Part shown: positions 47,046 to 60,282 of the stretch, in pieces | How the letters are laid out: each line of letters starts with the position of its first letter | Position numbering within the stretch: the first letter of the stretch is position 1 | NCBI GenBank assembly: GCA_026874595.1 | Contig: CM049311.1 | Location: 61,136,453 to 61,200,452 of the forward strand | From: Sipunculus nudus | Taxonomy: Eukaryota > Annelida > Sipuncula > Golfingiida > Sipunculidae | Length of the DNA: 64,000 bases | Direction: 5' to 3' | Translations under genes and position numbers: made by a program | The notes under the pieces: model-generated | The model's database searches: none | Told to the model about the DNA's origin: nothing | What the model saw: only the letters and a program-made list of their open reading frames with translations

Positions 47046-47871
47046 TATTACCTTATCAGAGGCATTATTGATTCCACTTTTTTAAAATGAAATCCTATTT
47101 TGCTTTTCTTTTCAGCAATGATATGTTCCTCTTTTCGAAGAGAGCTAAATAGAGACTTAAACTTAGAGAAAAGATCAGTTTCTTTTTTGCATTCTTTTCC
47201 TTTATATATGATGAGTTTATATAGTATAATAAAAGTGTTTACCATAACATTGATGTCAGTAACGGCAATACTTTAAAATTTATAGCATTTGATGTGAATT
47301 CTGGCATTCAAGTTCAACTTGTTTAAGCTAATCACATATATCAAAATATAAAATTCTTTGTAACCATGCATATATTGACAAAATAAGTGAAATAATTTTC
47401 TTTTATATAAAAAATAATCACATCTGTCACTTCCTATATCAGTTTCCATTTAAACAGCTGGGGATTGACTTGTAAATAATATATTAAAAATGTTGTACTT
47501 GAATTCCCTGGTGTTTCGGTTCAGTGATATATGATATATAGCCGAGAAACGTTGTTCTTTTTCATGATTAGACACATTTAAGTATTCATCTCATTTATAC
47601 ATTTTATGCATCTATGCATTTCTTATAGATTAATTTTGAACATAACTGTGTAAAATCATATATGATACAGTCTTATAAATACAATATTGCTGTAAATAAC
47701 ATCAAGTATATCGCACAATTTTCTGGGTATGTATACAGCTGATGTATATGGACTAACTGCATGCAGGGTTATACTTCACCTTTGCTTTTTTACCATTCCT
47801 CACAAATTTATTTACCTTTCTTTGTATATATTCAATCAGACCTTTGGGTGGTTCACACATGTTTTTTACAC

Positions 47872-47910
47872 ACACACACACACACACACACCCTCACACC
47901 CTCACACACA
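47872..47910. repeat. (CA)n microsatellite
   Basis: CACACA repeats interrupted by CCTCACACCCTCACAC. Confidence 0.93.
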
Positions 47911-49624
47911 CATAAATTATTTGATATAACGAGAGACCGAACCACTTCAATTTTACCATAAATTGTCAATGAGCGTTATTGCTACAAATAGAGTATTAAA
48001 TTATTTTTTCGTTTAGTCTAATGAATTTTTTTCCATCACCATATCAGGATCATCAGAAAAGTGTATACCTAAAATACGTAAAACATTTTATTGACTTGTT
48101 CTTAAGATATTTATCTTATGATATTTTTCATAATTTACCTCAAGAGAAGTATTATGTGAAAAGTAGTTTAAAACTCTCACTAACTCTTTAAAATAATTTA
48201 CATCTTGAAGGAAGAAAGTCAAATCTTCGGCAAACATACATATTTTATGTTTTATGGATGGCAAAGTAATTCCTCTGATTTTTCTGCATGTTGGTACGAA
48301 TTTGTTGTGCTAAAACTTCCAATACAAACATAAACAGATAACAAGTCATAGGCTCACCTTGACGAGTGCCCTCTTCTTTTGAGTAATAACGACTGGTCTC
48401 TCCATTATTGATAATTGCACTCTTTAAATTAGTATACATAGTCTTTATCCATGATATAAAACAATCACCAAATCCGATTTTCCTCAGTACACAATACGTA
48501 ATCTTTTTCCTTGGTTCTCAGGTAAAGTAATTATTGCTTGTCGTTGACTATATATGTGTTAACTGTATGACCTATTCTGTACTGTAGTTTATAGATTCTA
48601 CTAAATAGATCTCTATGACTGGAAAAAAAATATTGATCAAATTCTTTGGTCAAATCTTTCATAGGTGTTTTATTTGATTGCATTAATTTTACAGTATTTA
48701 TAAGCTTCTGGAAAAGACAATAGCCCAAACCATAATGAAGACTGTTCATTTGATAGTTTATGGATATCAAGATCTTTTAAATTTTGTTCACAGTCGGTAA
48801 AGCTTACATTAAAAGATCTTTTAAATTTCTTATTGAGAGTGCTGTTATTTCCTGGAGTATGCATGTCACTTTACAATGTTATTTCTTTTTAATCCATTAA
48901 TAATTTTCTGACGTGATTTCCTTTTGTTTCTTTCTTTCTAAATTAAAATAAAGCTGCTATTTCTCTCCCCTTCTTCTCTTCACTGCGCTCTAGAGCGAAT
49001 TATTATTCCTTCATTAATGTAGTTGTAATGTTCCTCCATGAGTTGTTTTGTTTCTTGATAATCCTTTACAGTTGATTCATTTTCCTGTTGACCAAACGTA
49101 AATTCTAATTCTTTCAGTTTTCTTTCCAGATTTTTAAGATCACTTTTTCTTTTCTTGATTTTATTTCATTATGTTTAATTGTAAATCCTCTTTATTTTGT
49201 ATTTTATAAATTTCAATATTTTGTAACTATCGCAATTTTTTATTTCTGTTTTCCATTCTATCATGCATTTTAAAAACCTTCTGTATAATGTTTTATTAAA
49301 TTTTTAAATTTCCACCAATCTTGGCAAGTTTTATTTATTTCTTTAAGTATAAGTTTCATAACATTTGCAGAAGGATCAGTGTCCACTGACCCAACGACAT
49401 CTGTATTTTTTACAAAAGGCTGTATATCATTATGTACTAAAAAATAATCTAAACGCCTGTGTCAAAGGTTGAAATCTTCTCTACGTAAACTTTTTTATAT
49501 TTGGATTTTGTTAAAACATGCATGTATTTATTTAACAAGGATTACAAAAATAGCCTATAGGCTAACTCTCCAAATGTCAATAAGATCAAATTCATGGATA
49601 ATTAAATTGATTTCAGAGACAATT

Positions 49625-50144
49625 CTTTTTTATACGCCATTCAAATGATATGACGTATTATGGTATATACCCACCGTCCATCCGTTTTTCCGTCCGTAAA
49701 ATATTAGTGTCGACGCGATATCTTACCGGGGCTTTGAAGGATTTTCACGGAACTCACCATAATAAGTAACCAACAAATTATCTCGCTAGAGTTCGATTAT
49801 GGTCAACATCCACACATTTAATAAGGTCACAGGTCACTAGGCTACTTTGTGGTGTCGCCCCGATAACTTATGAAGAATATAAAGGATTTTGATAAAGCTC
49901 GTCGGTTATGTGAATTAATAAATTATCTCGCCTTAGTTCGATTTCGAGCAAAATTCATGCTTATTTAATGAGGTGATTTGGTGACTTACCAAAAATCCTA
50001 TTGACTTTCATGAAACTCATCATACATATTTACAAATAGAGTTTCTCACCAGAATTATCTTCTCATGAAAATTCATGCATATTTAATGAGGTCAGAGGTC
50101 ACCATATACACGACGGGTGTATTATGCACGTGTGCAGTGCTCGT
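49625..50144 (+). mobile_element. family D HINE-like element nested in the second LINE
   Basis: The 5' end TTTTTTATACGCCATTC is followed by GACGTATTATGGTATATA and CCGTCCATCC..CCGTCCG. Three worn units of about 145 bases follow, each with TTTCATGAAACTC-like, AATTATCTCG and ATTTAATGAGGTCA..GGTCAC blocks. The 3' end carries ACGACGGGTGTATTATG (inverse of the 5' block), a TGCACGTGTGCA hairpin and CTCGT before T. LINE coding sequence is broken exactly at these ends. Confidence 0.75.
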
Positions 50145-50739
50145 TTAATAGTGCTTGACCTCCATCAGCGTCAATGTGATTTAAACATACATTAAAATCT
50201 CCACCTATGACCACCACCAAATCTTCATCATCATGGCATTTTTCTCTGATAACAGTATTAACATTTTCATAAAATTGCATATGCTTTGTCTCGGTGTTTG
50301 AAGAATATATTTTACATAACAGGAACGGGCATTCTTGAATAGTACATTTCAGTACTATATATCTACAATCATAGTCCATAATCACATCTTTAAACTTAAA
50401 TTCTTATTTTCACCACCAATTATCATAACCCCTTTACTGGAAGATGTTCTATGAGAAAAGTACATAAAGCCTCTCCATTGCTTAGACCAGCTATTTATTG
50501 CGACTCTTGAATAAAATCCACTCCCTGTACACAACCTTTGATTATGAAACCAATTAATTTTTTTTTTCTTTTTTTTTTCATATTTCCTCTTACATTCGAC
50601 ATTTCCTCTACTTTCAGTAGCACAAGCGTGTCACTTAGTAATTTTTCTGTTACCATTCATTCAGCCGTCGCTCTGCTTTTATTTTCACTCTGTTCACTAC
50701 CCTTTTTTAAAGTGTATTGAATTTTTAGATTAAAGGTAA

Positions 50740-53570
50740 GAACCCATTGGGTATGAACTGGAAGTACTTGAGGTACTAGACAATACAGACCTTAATCTCT
50801 TTCTGTCATCATCCCCAGACATGTCAATATAAAACCTTCAGTGTGTTTTTTATTGCACAACAACCCTAAGAATATAAGCAAGGATGAATACATTACATTA
50901 TATAAGTCATTCTTGTGTATATTTTTCTCATTTAACACTAAACCAGTATTGTAAGTTCACAACACTGTCCTACAGGCCAGCTGGTGCATATGGATGATAA
51001 TGGGTGTGTTTCCTAGTCTTCTTTGAACATCCTGTTACGAAACACCATTTTCACATAACACAGTGAAACAAGCGAGTTAATAAAAACTGACTCTAGTAAG
51101 CTGGTCGTAGACTAACTAATGTCATATAGGGCCAAAAAGTAGCGACAGCTTGTCACCCCAAACGTCGATTTTAGATGAACTGAAGACGATGGGGTGACAG
51201 TACAAGCTATTGGGTTCGCATCAATTCTAGTATGTGCAGATGTGCACGCCATTTCTGACACTACTTATGCATTTTCATCTACATATCGAACTGTCATTTT
51301 CCTGAATTAAGACAAAAAGTGACGTTTTTCTGTTGGGGAAAATAATAATTATTACATCCACGGTTGACTTACGTGCATTCGTGCAGCAGTTTTTAATTCT
51401 GAGGCTGGTTTTACTCGAAAAACTCGTCTCCACGTCTGTCAGCGGGAGAACCATAACTTCCGGTAGGGGATTTCCAAACGGCTATGTGTAAAACTCGGAA
51501 GTCCGAAGTCGGAAGCAAGGATTTTTTTTAAAACAATGATCGAAGAATAATTAAAATGCTACTACATCAATGGAAAGTATCTTTTTATTTTTATTGATAG
51601 AATAAGGTCTTTTCTAACATTATGTAAAAAATCAAAGTTATCCATCCGAAGTTATAGACTATTTTTTGCTCGGAAATGGTCCAAATGTGTAAAACTCGGA
51701 AGCCAGTAATGGCTAATGCAATGGTTATCATATCGTCAGCAAACGTGTCAAACATTTTCAGTTTCTTCAATATCATATATTTTTCATAAATTCAATCTGT
51801 TTTGTAACATTCATGATGCTGTTTTTTTTTTATAATATATTATATTGATATTTTATTTCATTTTGTAAAACACGAATATTTTAACTCATCAATATTTTAC
51901 GCTGTTACCGTATTTTATGTTGGTGGAAACATGAAAAAAAATAAAGGTTTGATAATAATTTAATCACGTTACAAATGTGCCCCTATAAAAATCACCCTGA
52001 TAATATCATAGAAACTTAAACAGAAAATTTGACAGAACCAAAAAACGTCCAGTTAATGTTTTTACAACTTATTTCGAACAAAATATTTTATTTTTAATGT
52101 ATAAATTGAAAAACCTTTTCCTCTTCCATTGACCAAAAAATTTCATTAGGATTATGAATCTCTTAAACTCTTATCTATTATGTAATATTTTTTATGCCAA
52201 ATTATATTTTACATTTCATGGTCCGGTTGCACACATTGATTTTTATATATATTATGTAAACAAAATTGTAATTTCTTATCGAGATCCTTGTAATCGTACA
52301 GTAATGTGAAGTTGAAGGGAGCACATTCTGGTTAGATGCCCTTATCATGCACATATTATAACGTTTGAGAGTGAAATCAGTTGCAAAAATACTTTAATAT
52401 ATTAATAAATATCCATATATTTGAAGTTGAAATGTGATGTTGAAACATCAGGAGTGAAATTGTTATAATATAAATATCAAGATTGATAAAGTTTAAAAAT
52501 AAGAGTCAAAAACTTGGAAAAGAATTAATTTTAGTTTTCAAAAAAATTGCTTAAATTCACAAATCCATCAGATTTTATAATAACACAGGTATTAGTATGT
52601 TATATATTATCTGGACTGTTGTATCCCTTTTCTAAGATATAAAATTAACACTTTTTTTTAATACGTTGAACTATAACATATTGAAAGACATGGATGTTTG
52701 TTCCAGCGATGACCTACTGGGATATATTGAATTTTCATATTTGTTCAACGTATAGAAAATATATTACTGTTTTTATTTTGAATGACATCGTTATTTATAA
52801 CTGTATTTCTAATGCCGTATTAGGGTTTATTATACCATATTAATTATTCAGTGGTGCATCCATAGAGGGCGCAAGCCCGTTCAGACGTAATATCTCTCAT
52901 TTTATCGAGTTTTTTTCCATTTATTCGTAATCAATTTTCATTTCTTTTCCGGATTACATTTTTTATTCCCTAGCAATTCATTATTATATTTATTACTTTC
53001 CAATTCATAAGTTGGTGATTTACTACACTGAAAGAGCATCCAAATATATACTAGTATATTGAGAGAGGAAGTCCTTCCGTTATCACACTTTCCTCGGTAA
53101 TAACACCGACGAATCCCAATCCCCCCCCCCCCATCCCCCACTCCCCATCGCATTACCGTGTGAGTCATGCACGTTCTCCCCACAGAGCTCAGCTCGGGGT
53201 GGGATCGACCGTGAAAAATCTCACGGATCCTCGGTTGATACTCAGACTCGCGCACTGTGCTCTGCTGTCCGAGCCTGTGCGCTCACAGATCACAAATGTC
53301 GGTAAAATGCAAAGATTGTCATAAGACTTAAACATATCAATTATTTTACAACGAGTACTACATTTAAATACTAGTAGTGACATTTGCCAGTTATAAATGT
53401 ACAGACGCGCATTTCATCATTGACATTAACATGTTACGAACTTTTTAATATTTGGACTTTCCAGTTTTCACCGTCATTTTACAGAAATATAAATATTAAA
53501 GCCCAACAACCTAATGTTTGAATACATTGCTCATAATCGTGAGATGGGGTGAAATATATTACGTGAAAAT
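50740..53570. other. no gene recognised; short inverted motif and C homopolymer
   Basis: GTGTAAAACTCGGAAG occurs at 51485 and 51688; a C run lies at 53121-53132. A CpG-richer patch (53160-53290) has no open frame with a recognisable product. The remainder is very AT-rich. Confidence 0.5.
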
Positions 53571-53574
53571 ACAC

Positions 53575-53577
<3 letters not shown>

Positions 53578-53623
<46 letters not shown>
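53578..53623. repeat. (AT)n microsatellite
   Basis: Uninterrupted TA repeat of about 46 bases. Confidence 0.95.
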
Positions 53624-53624
<1 letters not shown>

Positions 53625-53626
<2 letters not shown>

Positions 53627-55110
53627 TTTACAAATAAAAAAAATTAAGAACCTATAGTTTTCCGATTATGTATCATGTATTGTATTATACACTCATTAAA
53701 AGCAGAATCATGCATAAGCTTTTTTAATATTTGCATGCAACTATAATTATAATGAAACTGCATTTGGGCTGTGGCTCTAAACTGACTACAAGTTAACCAG
53801 TGCGTCTCTGTGACTTCCGAGTTATACACATTGGATAACATCCAAACACTTCTGACTGACTTCCGAGATGGCTTCCGAGCACAAAATCTTCCATAACGTT
53901 CAGATTAAACAATGGATAACTATTATTCTTCACAGAATAACAATAAAGATCTTATTCTATTGGGGGAAAACAAAACGGTATTGAAGCGTTAGCATTTTGT
54001 AAATGCTTTAAACTGCCTTCGTTGGTTTCCGGCTTCCGGCTTCCAAGTTTCCATACACGACCGCGCCATGACACATTTAGTTTTGAATGAGAAGTACCGC
54101 TTCACGTGAATCGTTGCCACAGTGATGAAAGGAGGTTATAAATGTAATTATTTTTGTGTAACAACACTTTTTCTTTGATATTAAGCACATATAATACGAC
54201 TATATAAGCCTGTGATGCCAAATAATACCAGACAGGAAATACTTTGATCCGACCCTTAGAATGGCCGTTCTGTTGTGACTGCCATCATGACTCCAGGCCC
54301 TATCAGTTAATTTCCGAAGGCCTGAGTGTCATGTTGTCATGGCTAGCCAAAAAGGCGCCAACATGTGACACGCCATTACATGGTCTACATGGTCAGGCTA
54401 CTGGAAAATAGTGAATGCAGTTAGCGACAGATGGCGCTACAACTCATGCTACCTCCGATTACCATTGCACAATTTGTTTTTAACGTGTCAACATCCGACT
54501 TTGCCCTAAGAAGTTCTTTTTTTTTTGCAAATATTGCACAATATTAGCGTGTATAATTTATGATTTTCGTATATGATTACTGGATTAATAGCCTCGCCAT
54601 GAAATATATTGACTGCTTCTTCCCATGGTGTATACCGGTATAGGCCAATGCGTTTTGGGAACGTGCTGACTTGCGTTGTGGAAACGTATTATAACAATCT
54701 TTGGTTAACGAATTTATTGTTCGTTAAACTATTCAGACACTAAGGTAGGTTACATATTCTTTGCTCTTTGTTTACCCCTAAGCCATTTCGCTATTTAATT
54801 TTAAGAATAAAATTTTTGTAATTTTACTAATTTCGGATTTTGGCAGTGTCGGTTAAAAATCGCGTTCAGGTGAGTCTCATGTGACTTGTGTCAAAGTTTA
54901 TTCTTTATAATTAACCAGTCATACACAACTAACTGAATGTGAGGTGAAAGGATGTATGAACGATATCAGAAAGCAAATAATTTTACATTTTGGATGAAAT
55001 GTTATATGTGAACTTTACCTTAAGATTAAAAAATTGAGATTGTCTACCGAGGAAAATTATGTTTATATTTTTAATTTTGGTTAAATGTATAGAAAATAAT
55101 GTTCCATATT
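53625..55110. other. no gene recognised
   Basis: A TATAACTCGGAAGTC motif lies inverted near 53815-53830 and a GGCTTCCGGCTTCC pair at 54030. AGATGGCGC at 54431 matches only the core of a CTCF motif. Confidence 0.5.
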
Positions 55111-55119
55111 TAAGATTTT

Positions 55120-55670
55120 AAAGACTGAAATCTTTCCGTCGACTGTCCGTCCGGTCGTAGAGTCATCCGTTAACAGGGCACAAATCGAAACCGCTGGACC
55201 CATATCCTCCAAGCTATGGGGGTCGTAATAACCCCCGAGAATAGTTAAAAATTTGAAGAAAAGCTCCAGTTTCTGTATAAATAATGCGATGATTGCCATG
55301 ATCTTTTCCATGCATATTGATCACGGAGTGTTTCATCATGTTTAGCAGACTAGTGGCGCCACCTATGCTCCAAAAATTTTATTTACTCGGTTTTTTCCTC
55401 TCCATTTTTGCGAGCTTCAAATGAAACCTGAAATAAGGTCATGGTGATCCATATTCTGCGAGCTACCGGCCAAAAACAATATTTTAAACAGTCAGACAGG
55501 TCACAAAACTTTACTGTTGCACCTAGAATCCTTTACTTGACATCCCGGAAGGTCCTTCAAAACTTTCCCGGGACACCTGAAATTAAGTCACTGCAATCTA
55601 TAATATTTGAGCTATGGGTCAAGTATGCAAGCACAATTTCCAGTGTTGTTTACATAAAGCCAGCCCAGAA
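55120..55670 (+). mobile_element. decayed family H copy
   Basis: CTGTCCGTCCGGTCG is followed by TCATCCGTTAACAGGGCACAAATCG..ACCGCTGGACC and AGCTATGGGGGTCGTAATAACCCCC, in the order of the H unit. A perfect GTGGCGCCACC stands at 55353-55363. The 5' hairpin and 3' terminus are worn away. Confidence 0.65.
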
Positions 55671-55689
55671 CGGTGGGATAAAGTGTGCT

Positions 55690-56060
55690 AGAGCTATCCC
55701 TAAGCTCCCCAGGCTGTTATGTTATCTCTTCGTTCCTGGCCAGCTCCCTATGTAAAGGTCAGCTGGGTCAGTCTGTCTACAGTAACTACCATAGAGAGTT
55801 TTTAACAACCCCCCTCTCTCTCTCTCCCCTTCCTCCCTCCTCCCCATTGTGTTCACAGACCTGTACAGTAAACAAGAGAAATTTTGTTTCAGCAACCACA
55901 GAGACTCCTCCCCAACCCACCCCTTCAATACACAGGACTAATAAACAAAATTAATCTTATAATTTCAAAGTTAAATATTTTTTTTTACTTGAGCAATTTT
56001 GAATTTTTTTTTCAATCAAAAGAATTTTCAGGATTTGAATCAGAATATTCAAATGTAATA
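55690..56060 (+). repeat. duplicated block S, copy 1
   Basis: Matches 59860-60190: CAGACCTGTAC..AAACAAG, TTTCAGCAAC, ACAGAGACYCCTCCCCMACCCACCCCTTC and AATACACAGGACTAATAA, then ATCTTATAATTT. Confidence 0.8.
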
Positions 56061-57849
56061 AAATATTAGGATCTAATGTTAGTGCTTATTGACATGTTTT
56101 CATATCTCTTATAATATATATATTTATATATGTATCTATATGTATCACTCCACAAACAGTTTGGTTAAATATGTAACCAATTTAGTTTGTTAAGCCAATT
56201 TTTAGCTCAGCTGACTATAAGTCATCTGAGCTATAGTCGTGGTCCATTGTCCGTCGTCCATCCGTCTGTCCGTCCGTCCGTCCGTAGATGTGGCACGTTT
56301 TGAAACCGTAAGACCTAGGAATCCAAAATTCGGCATAATGTTAGATGTCCCCAAGATCTCCTACCAAGCCGAAAACTGAGTCTTTGCGACTTCGTTCCTT
56401 TGAGAAATTAAGGAAAAACCTCATTTTTTTTATTAAAAACCTATTTTCACACTTCAGGGCTGCCTAATATCAAAACCAGTCATATGTTTTTCCTCATATT
56501 TACCATAAATATTCCTCTATATAGTTCCTATGTACATGCCAGAAATTATGTCTGTATTATATAATTTAAAAAAGTTATGGGCCCAAACATAATGCATTTT
56601 TTTTTAAAATCAGGAAAGATATTTAAACACTGAACACAAAACATGTTAAAGCTATGGACTTTTTTTCCAGTAATATAACTTTAATTAATCAAAATTAAAT
56701 TGTACACCCAAAATTAGATCGAAATCTTTTAAACTTTTTGAAATATTAACAAAAATAAAAAATTGGTACCTTAAATTTTGCCCAACTTTGACCATGGCAC
56801 GTTTTTTTCCTGTAAGTACTGTGGATTTAATTTTCACAGCATGTTTTTGTTAGCATTTTGTCTGTTAACACCAAAATTTGAAACCAGTTGATCAAAAACT
56901 GTAGAATTTATTCAAGTTTTCAAGCACCATGTAACATATTGTTTACATCAAGCTAGTGTTATGCAGTTTGCAAGAGCTCAGCTCCCCAGCTTCAGCTCTC
57001 AGTTCCTAAAATTTGGCATACAATTAGATATCTCCAAAATCCCCTACCATGCCAAGAATTTGGTCACTAGGACTTAATACCTTCGAGATATTAATGAAAA
57101 ACTTCATTTTTCCAGTAAAAACCCATTGTTACACTTCAAGACTGCTTAATATCAAAACCACTGATCTGACTTTAATCATATATAATATACATATTTTTCT
57201 ATACATTCTCTATGCACATGCCAGAAATGATGTCAATATAGCGTAATTGTTTTAAGTTATGGGCCCAAACATAATGCACTTTGTAAAAAATCAAGAAATA
57301 TATTTACTCCCTTAACAAGTGAATTGCTCAATCGAGAGATTTTCTGTCAGGGATGTAACATTATTTAATCAAGATTCAATTGAATACCCAAAATTAGTTC
57401 TGAATTTTCAAATTTTTTAAGTTATTAGTATAAATATATAATTAGTACCTTAAATTTTGCCCAAATTTGACCATGGCATGTTTGTTTCCTGTGAGCACTG
57501 TTGATATAATTTCCATATCATGCACACATAAGTATTTAAGCTTTTTAGTTTAGAAAGCTGAAAGAAATTGGCCAAAAATTGTAGCTTTTATTAATGTTTT
57601 TATGAGACCATGTCAGACCTTGGCCCTCTCCAGTCCCTCTCGAGTCACCTGTATGTTGACCTTGTTGAACTTTCTGCAAATTTTGCATGCTTGAGGCTAC
57701 TCATACACTGGGGCAGCCAGGCAGCTTATGGCCAGCCACAGTTGATCCAGGTGTCCAACCCAACTCATCTAGAAGTTTTAACCAACAACAAAACAATAAA
57801 CAATAAAATAATAAATTTTTATTGGTTTTTAATCACAAATTAAAGAAAA

Positions 57850-59560
57850 ATAGAAAAGGAATTTTTTAGTTTATAATAACTGGAAATTAACTTGCAGTTA
57901 CTGATGATATAAAAATCTTGTATCGATGGATAGAATGTCACGTATTCCAAATAACACCAAGCAGTCACCTATGGTATTTTTCAGTTCAATTTTAATGATA
58001 AAACAGTAAATCATATTGTTCATTACTAATCATTAGGGATCATATGAAGGAAGTAAATGATGATAGACAAAGATGCAGTTGATAATATTAATCTAGATTC
58101 CTACTGTGTCTAGTGTGTACTAGATGTGAAATTAGTCCAAAATGAATATATTACATTTATTTTTCTTTAATATAAATAAAAGCCATAAAACCAGGCACTT
58201 ATGATCATTATTTAAATGTGTGAATTTTGTATATTCTGGATTCTCAACATCATTGTTTGGTGAAAACTGAATAAATACCAGACATGGTGCGAATACTTTG
58301 CAATTGTATTTAAATACGAATATGAATATGTACTCATTTCAGTTATATTTCATTTTAAAAAATCATACGATTCTCTTATTATTTTTAATAAAAATTATAT
58401 TTGGGACAATATTTATAATTTTTTTTAATTAATAGTTAAACTCTTATATGTTCTGCTCATAAGTTATATGGCCAAGTCAAAATCTGTGTGACAATAGTAC
58501 TCCATTTGTTAATAAAATAAATGAAATCAATCCTCTTCTCTGTCTCCAAAGGTACTATCAAAATCATACATAAGCTAAACAACAACAACTCATAATACAG
58601 CTTATATTTATTACCACATTATTGAAGTTTTTCAGATGCTCTAATGTATTTGCATTTTGTACATCCAAGACCCCACTCTTGCTCACTACAGCCTTGCCTC
58701 GGTAACGTTATAAGTGATGCAGCACTGGCAGAACGGCCCTGCTGTAATAAACATACACTTATTCTCATGGGCCCTACCCTAACATCCCCCCCCAGTCCCC
58801 CCCCCCCACACACACACACCACCAACTTACCAATTATATTGCAATACATGGTTTGTTATTTTCAACTGTATTTCTTTAAATGTAAAGCTGTTTTTGATCC
58901 AATGTGCACAACTTTTCTTGAAATATTAATTCAAGAAGTAATCCAAGAGATGCCACGTTGATCTGATGTAGCATTTTAAAGAAATTATTTCCTTTTAAAT
59001 AATGAAACAAATTATAATTTAACCCATCAGTAGGCATAATTTGATAATATATGAAGCAAATCATGGATAAATAAAGGTGCAATTTAAATTGTGAAATCTG
59101 GAATGTTATTTTCATATATAGTATTGCTTTGCAAATTTAAAAATATTTTATAATAAAAATATATATATATATATATATCTGTGTGCCTAATTTGATGTTA
59201 CCTGACTAAATTAAGTATAAATGTTGACGCAATTTAGATTTATGAATCAATTCAAATATTCAGATATATATGATATACTGCAAATATATAGTAAAATTTA
59301 TAAACTTAAAAAAAATGACTTAACAAAAGAAAAAATAGGAACATATGCAAATATTTTTTCATTATTTTCCTGTCTCAGTAGAATGGAAATTAAAGTTATT
59401 TGCTTTGTTTTCCCATCTCTCTGCATGTTTTTAAATATTTTAAATAATTTCTTTTAAATTAAATGTTATCCTTTATGTATATGCAGAGGTGCTGTAACTC
59501 CCACCAGTCCCTGTAAGCACCATTGAATTTTATTCCGTATTCTGTACTAATATCCAGGGG
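57850..59560. other. AT-rich interior without recognised content
   Basis: C-run/CA-run at 58787-58820 and (AT)n at 59157-59178; no coding sequence seen. Confidence 0.5.
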
Positions 59561-59859
59561 TGTTACAAGCCCCCCCCCCCCAGTCATTTAGCCCTAGTTT
59601 TAAGTTTTAAGCATAAATATAAAATCAGTACCTTAAATTTTGCCCAACTTTGGCCACAGCACATTTTTTCCTGTAAGTATTCTGGATTCAATTTTCACAG
59701 CATGTACACATAAGGATTTAATCTGATAAAATCTGAAATTTGAAAATAAAAGCTGCAAAATTAGGCTAGTTATTGAATTTTTTGGAGGCTCTTGTTGTAT
59801 TCCCTTACATTGTCAAGCAGTCCACTTTGGTCACTGTAGGTCATTCAGTGCATTGCTAT

Positions 59860-60190
59860 CCTCCCCTGATGTTATGTAATCCCATCACTGGGGCAAGCCC
59901 TCACTCTTGTTGAGCTTGATCAGGCTGTCTGCAGTTAATACCACAGGGAGCTTTTCTCACCCCCATTCTGTTGACAGACCTGTACTTTAAACAAGATTAA
60001 TCTTATAATTTCACATTTTTTTCAGCAACGAGCAGTTACAACAGAGACCCCTCCCCCACCCACCCCTTCAATACACAGGACTAATAATCAAGATGAATCT
60101 TATAATTTTAACGTTAAATAAATTCTTTTTGTTGAGACTTGGACAATTTTGATTTTTTTTAAAGAAAAAATTGTTCAGGAATTTAATCCT
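59860..60190 (+). repeat. duplicated block S, copy 2
   Basis: Parallels 55690-56060 about 4.15 kb downstream, same orientation. Confidence 0.8.
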
Positions 60191-60282
60191 TAAATTCAAA
60201 TGAGATAGATTTAAGATAGATTTAACAAGATTTAAGAAGATATAAATACTTTGTAGCATTTCATTCTTATCTTTTAAAGTTG

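Larger units (their letters stand above)
47048..50500 (-). pseudogene. ORF2 fragments of the second LINE
   Basis: The endonuclease shows SKQWRGFMYFSHRTSSSKGV, VVIGGDFNVCLNHIDADGG (the GGDFN motif), EFDLIDIWR and RRLDYFLVHNDIQPF, followed by DTDPSANVMKLI. The last is a weakened SDH-type motif, with Pro in place of the catalytic His. The reverse transcriptase shows NNGETSRYYSKEEGTRQGEP and CYLFMFVLEVLAQQIRTN. The catalytic box is FAEDLTFF, with Glu replacing the first catalytic Asp of xADD, so even this piece would be inactive. RILGIHFSDD follows near 48080. Frameshifts and stops separate every piece. Family D (49625-50144) interrupts the endonuclease. An enzymatic role today can be excluded. 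Confidence 0.78.
47048..50540 (-). mobile_element. second L1/Tx1-type LINE, degenerate, with nested family D element
   Basis: Minus-strand pieces of one ORF2 appear in the correct order from right to left: endonuclease start (near 50500-50400), endonuclease core (50385-50150), endonuclease end and linker (49625-49330), reverse transcriptase (about 48860-48060) and C-terminus (47245-47048). The last resembles the C-terminus of the first LINE (21422-21620). A poly(A) tail, target duplication and ORF1 could not be identified. The distance from reverse transcriptase to C-terminus is shorter than in the first LINE, and 47260-48000 contains no recognisable coding sequence, so deletions or insertions occurred there. 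Confidence 0.75.

Noticed and set aside
36400-51160. Shared GTCGTAGACT..CTAATGTCA..AGGGCC words at about 36418 and 51107 as a SINE
   Set aside because: Similarity is limited to about 35 bases without pol III boxes or a tail.
53160-53290. First exon of a host gene in a CpG-richer patch
   Set aside because: No open frame with a clear donor site and no continuation could be found.
55441-55954. Two overlapping frames near 55.5-55.9 kb
   Set aside because: They overlap a decayed H copy and duplicated block S, whose second copy at 59860 does not preserve the frame.
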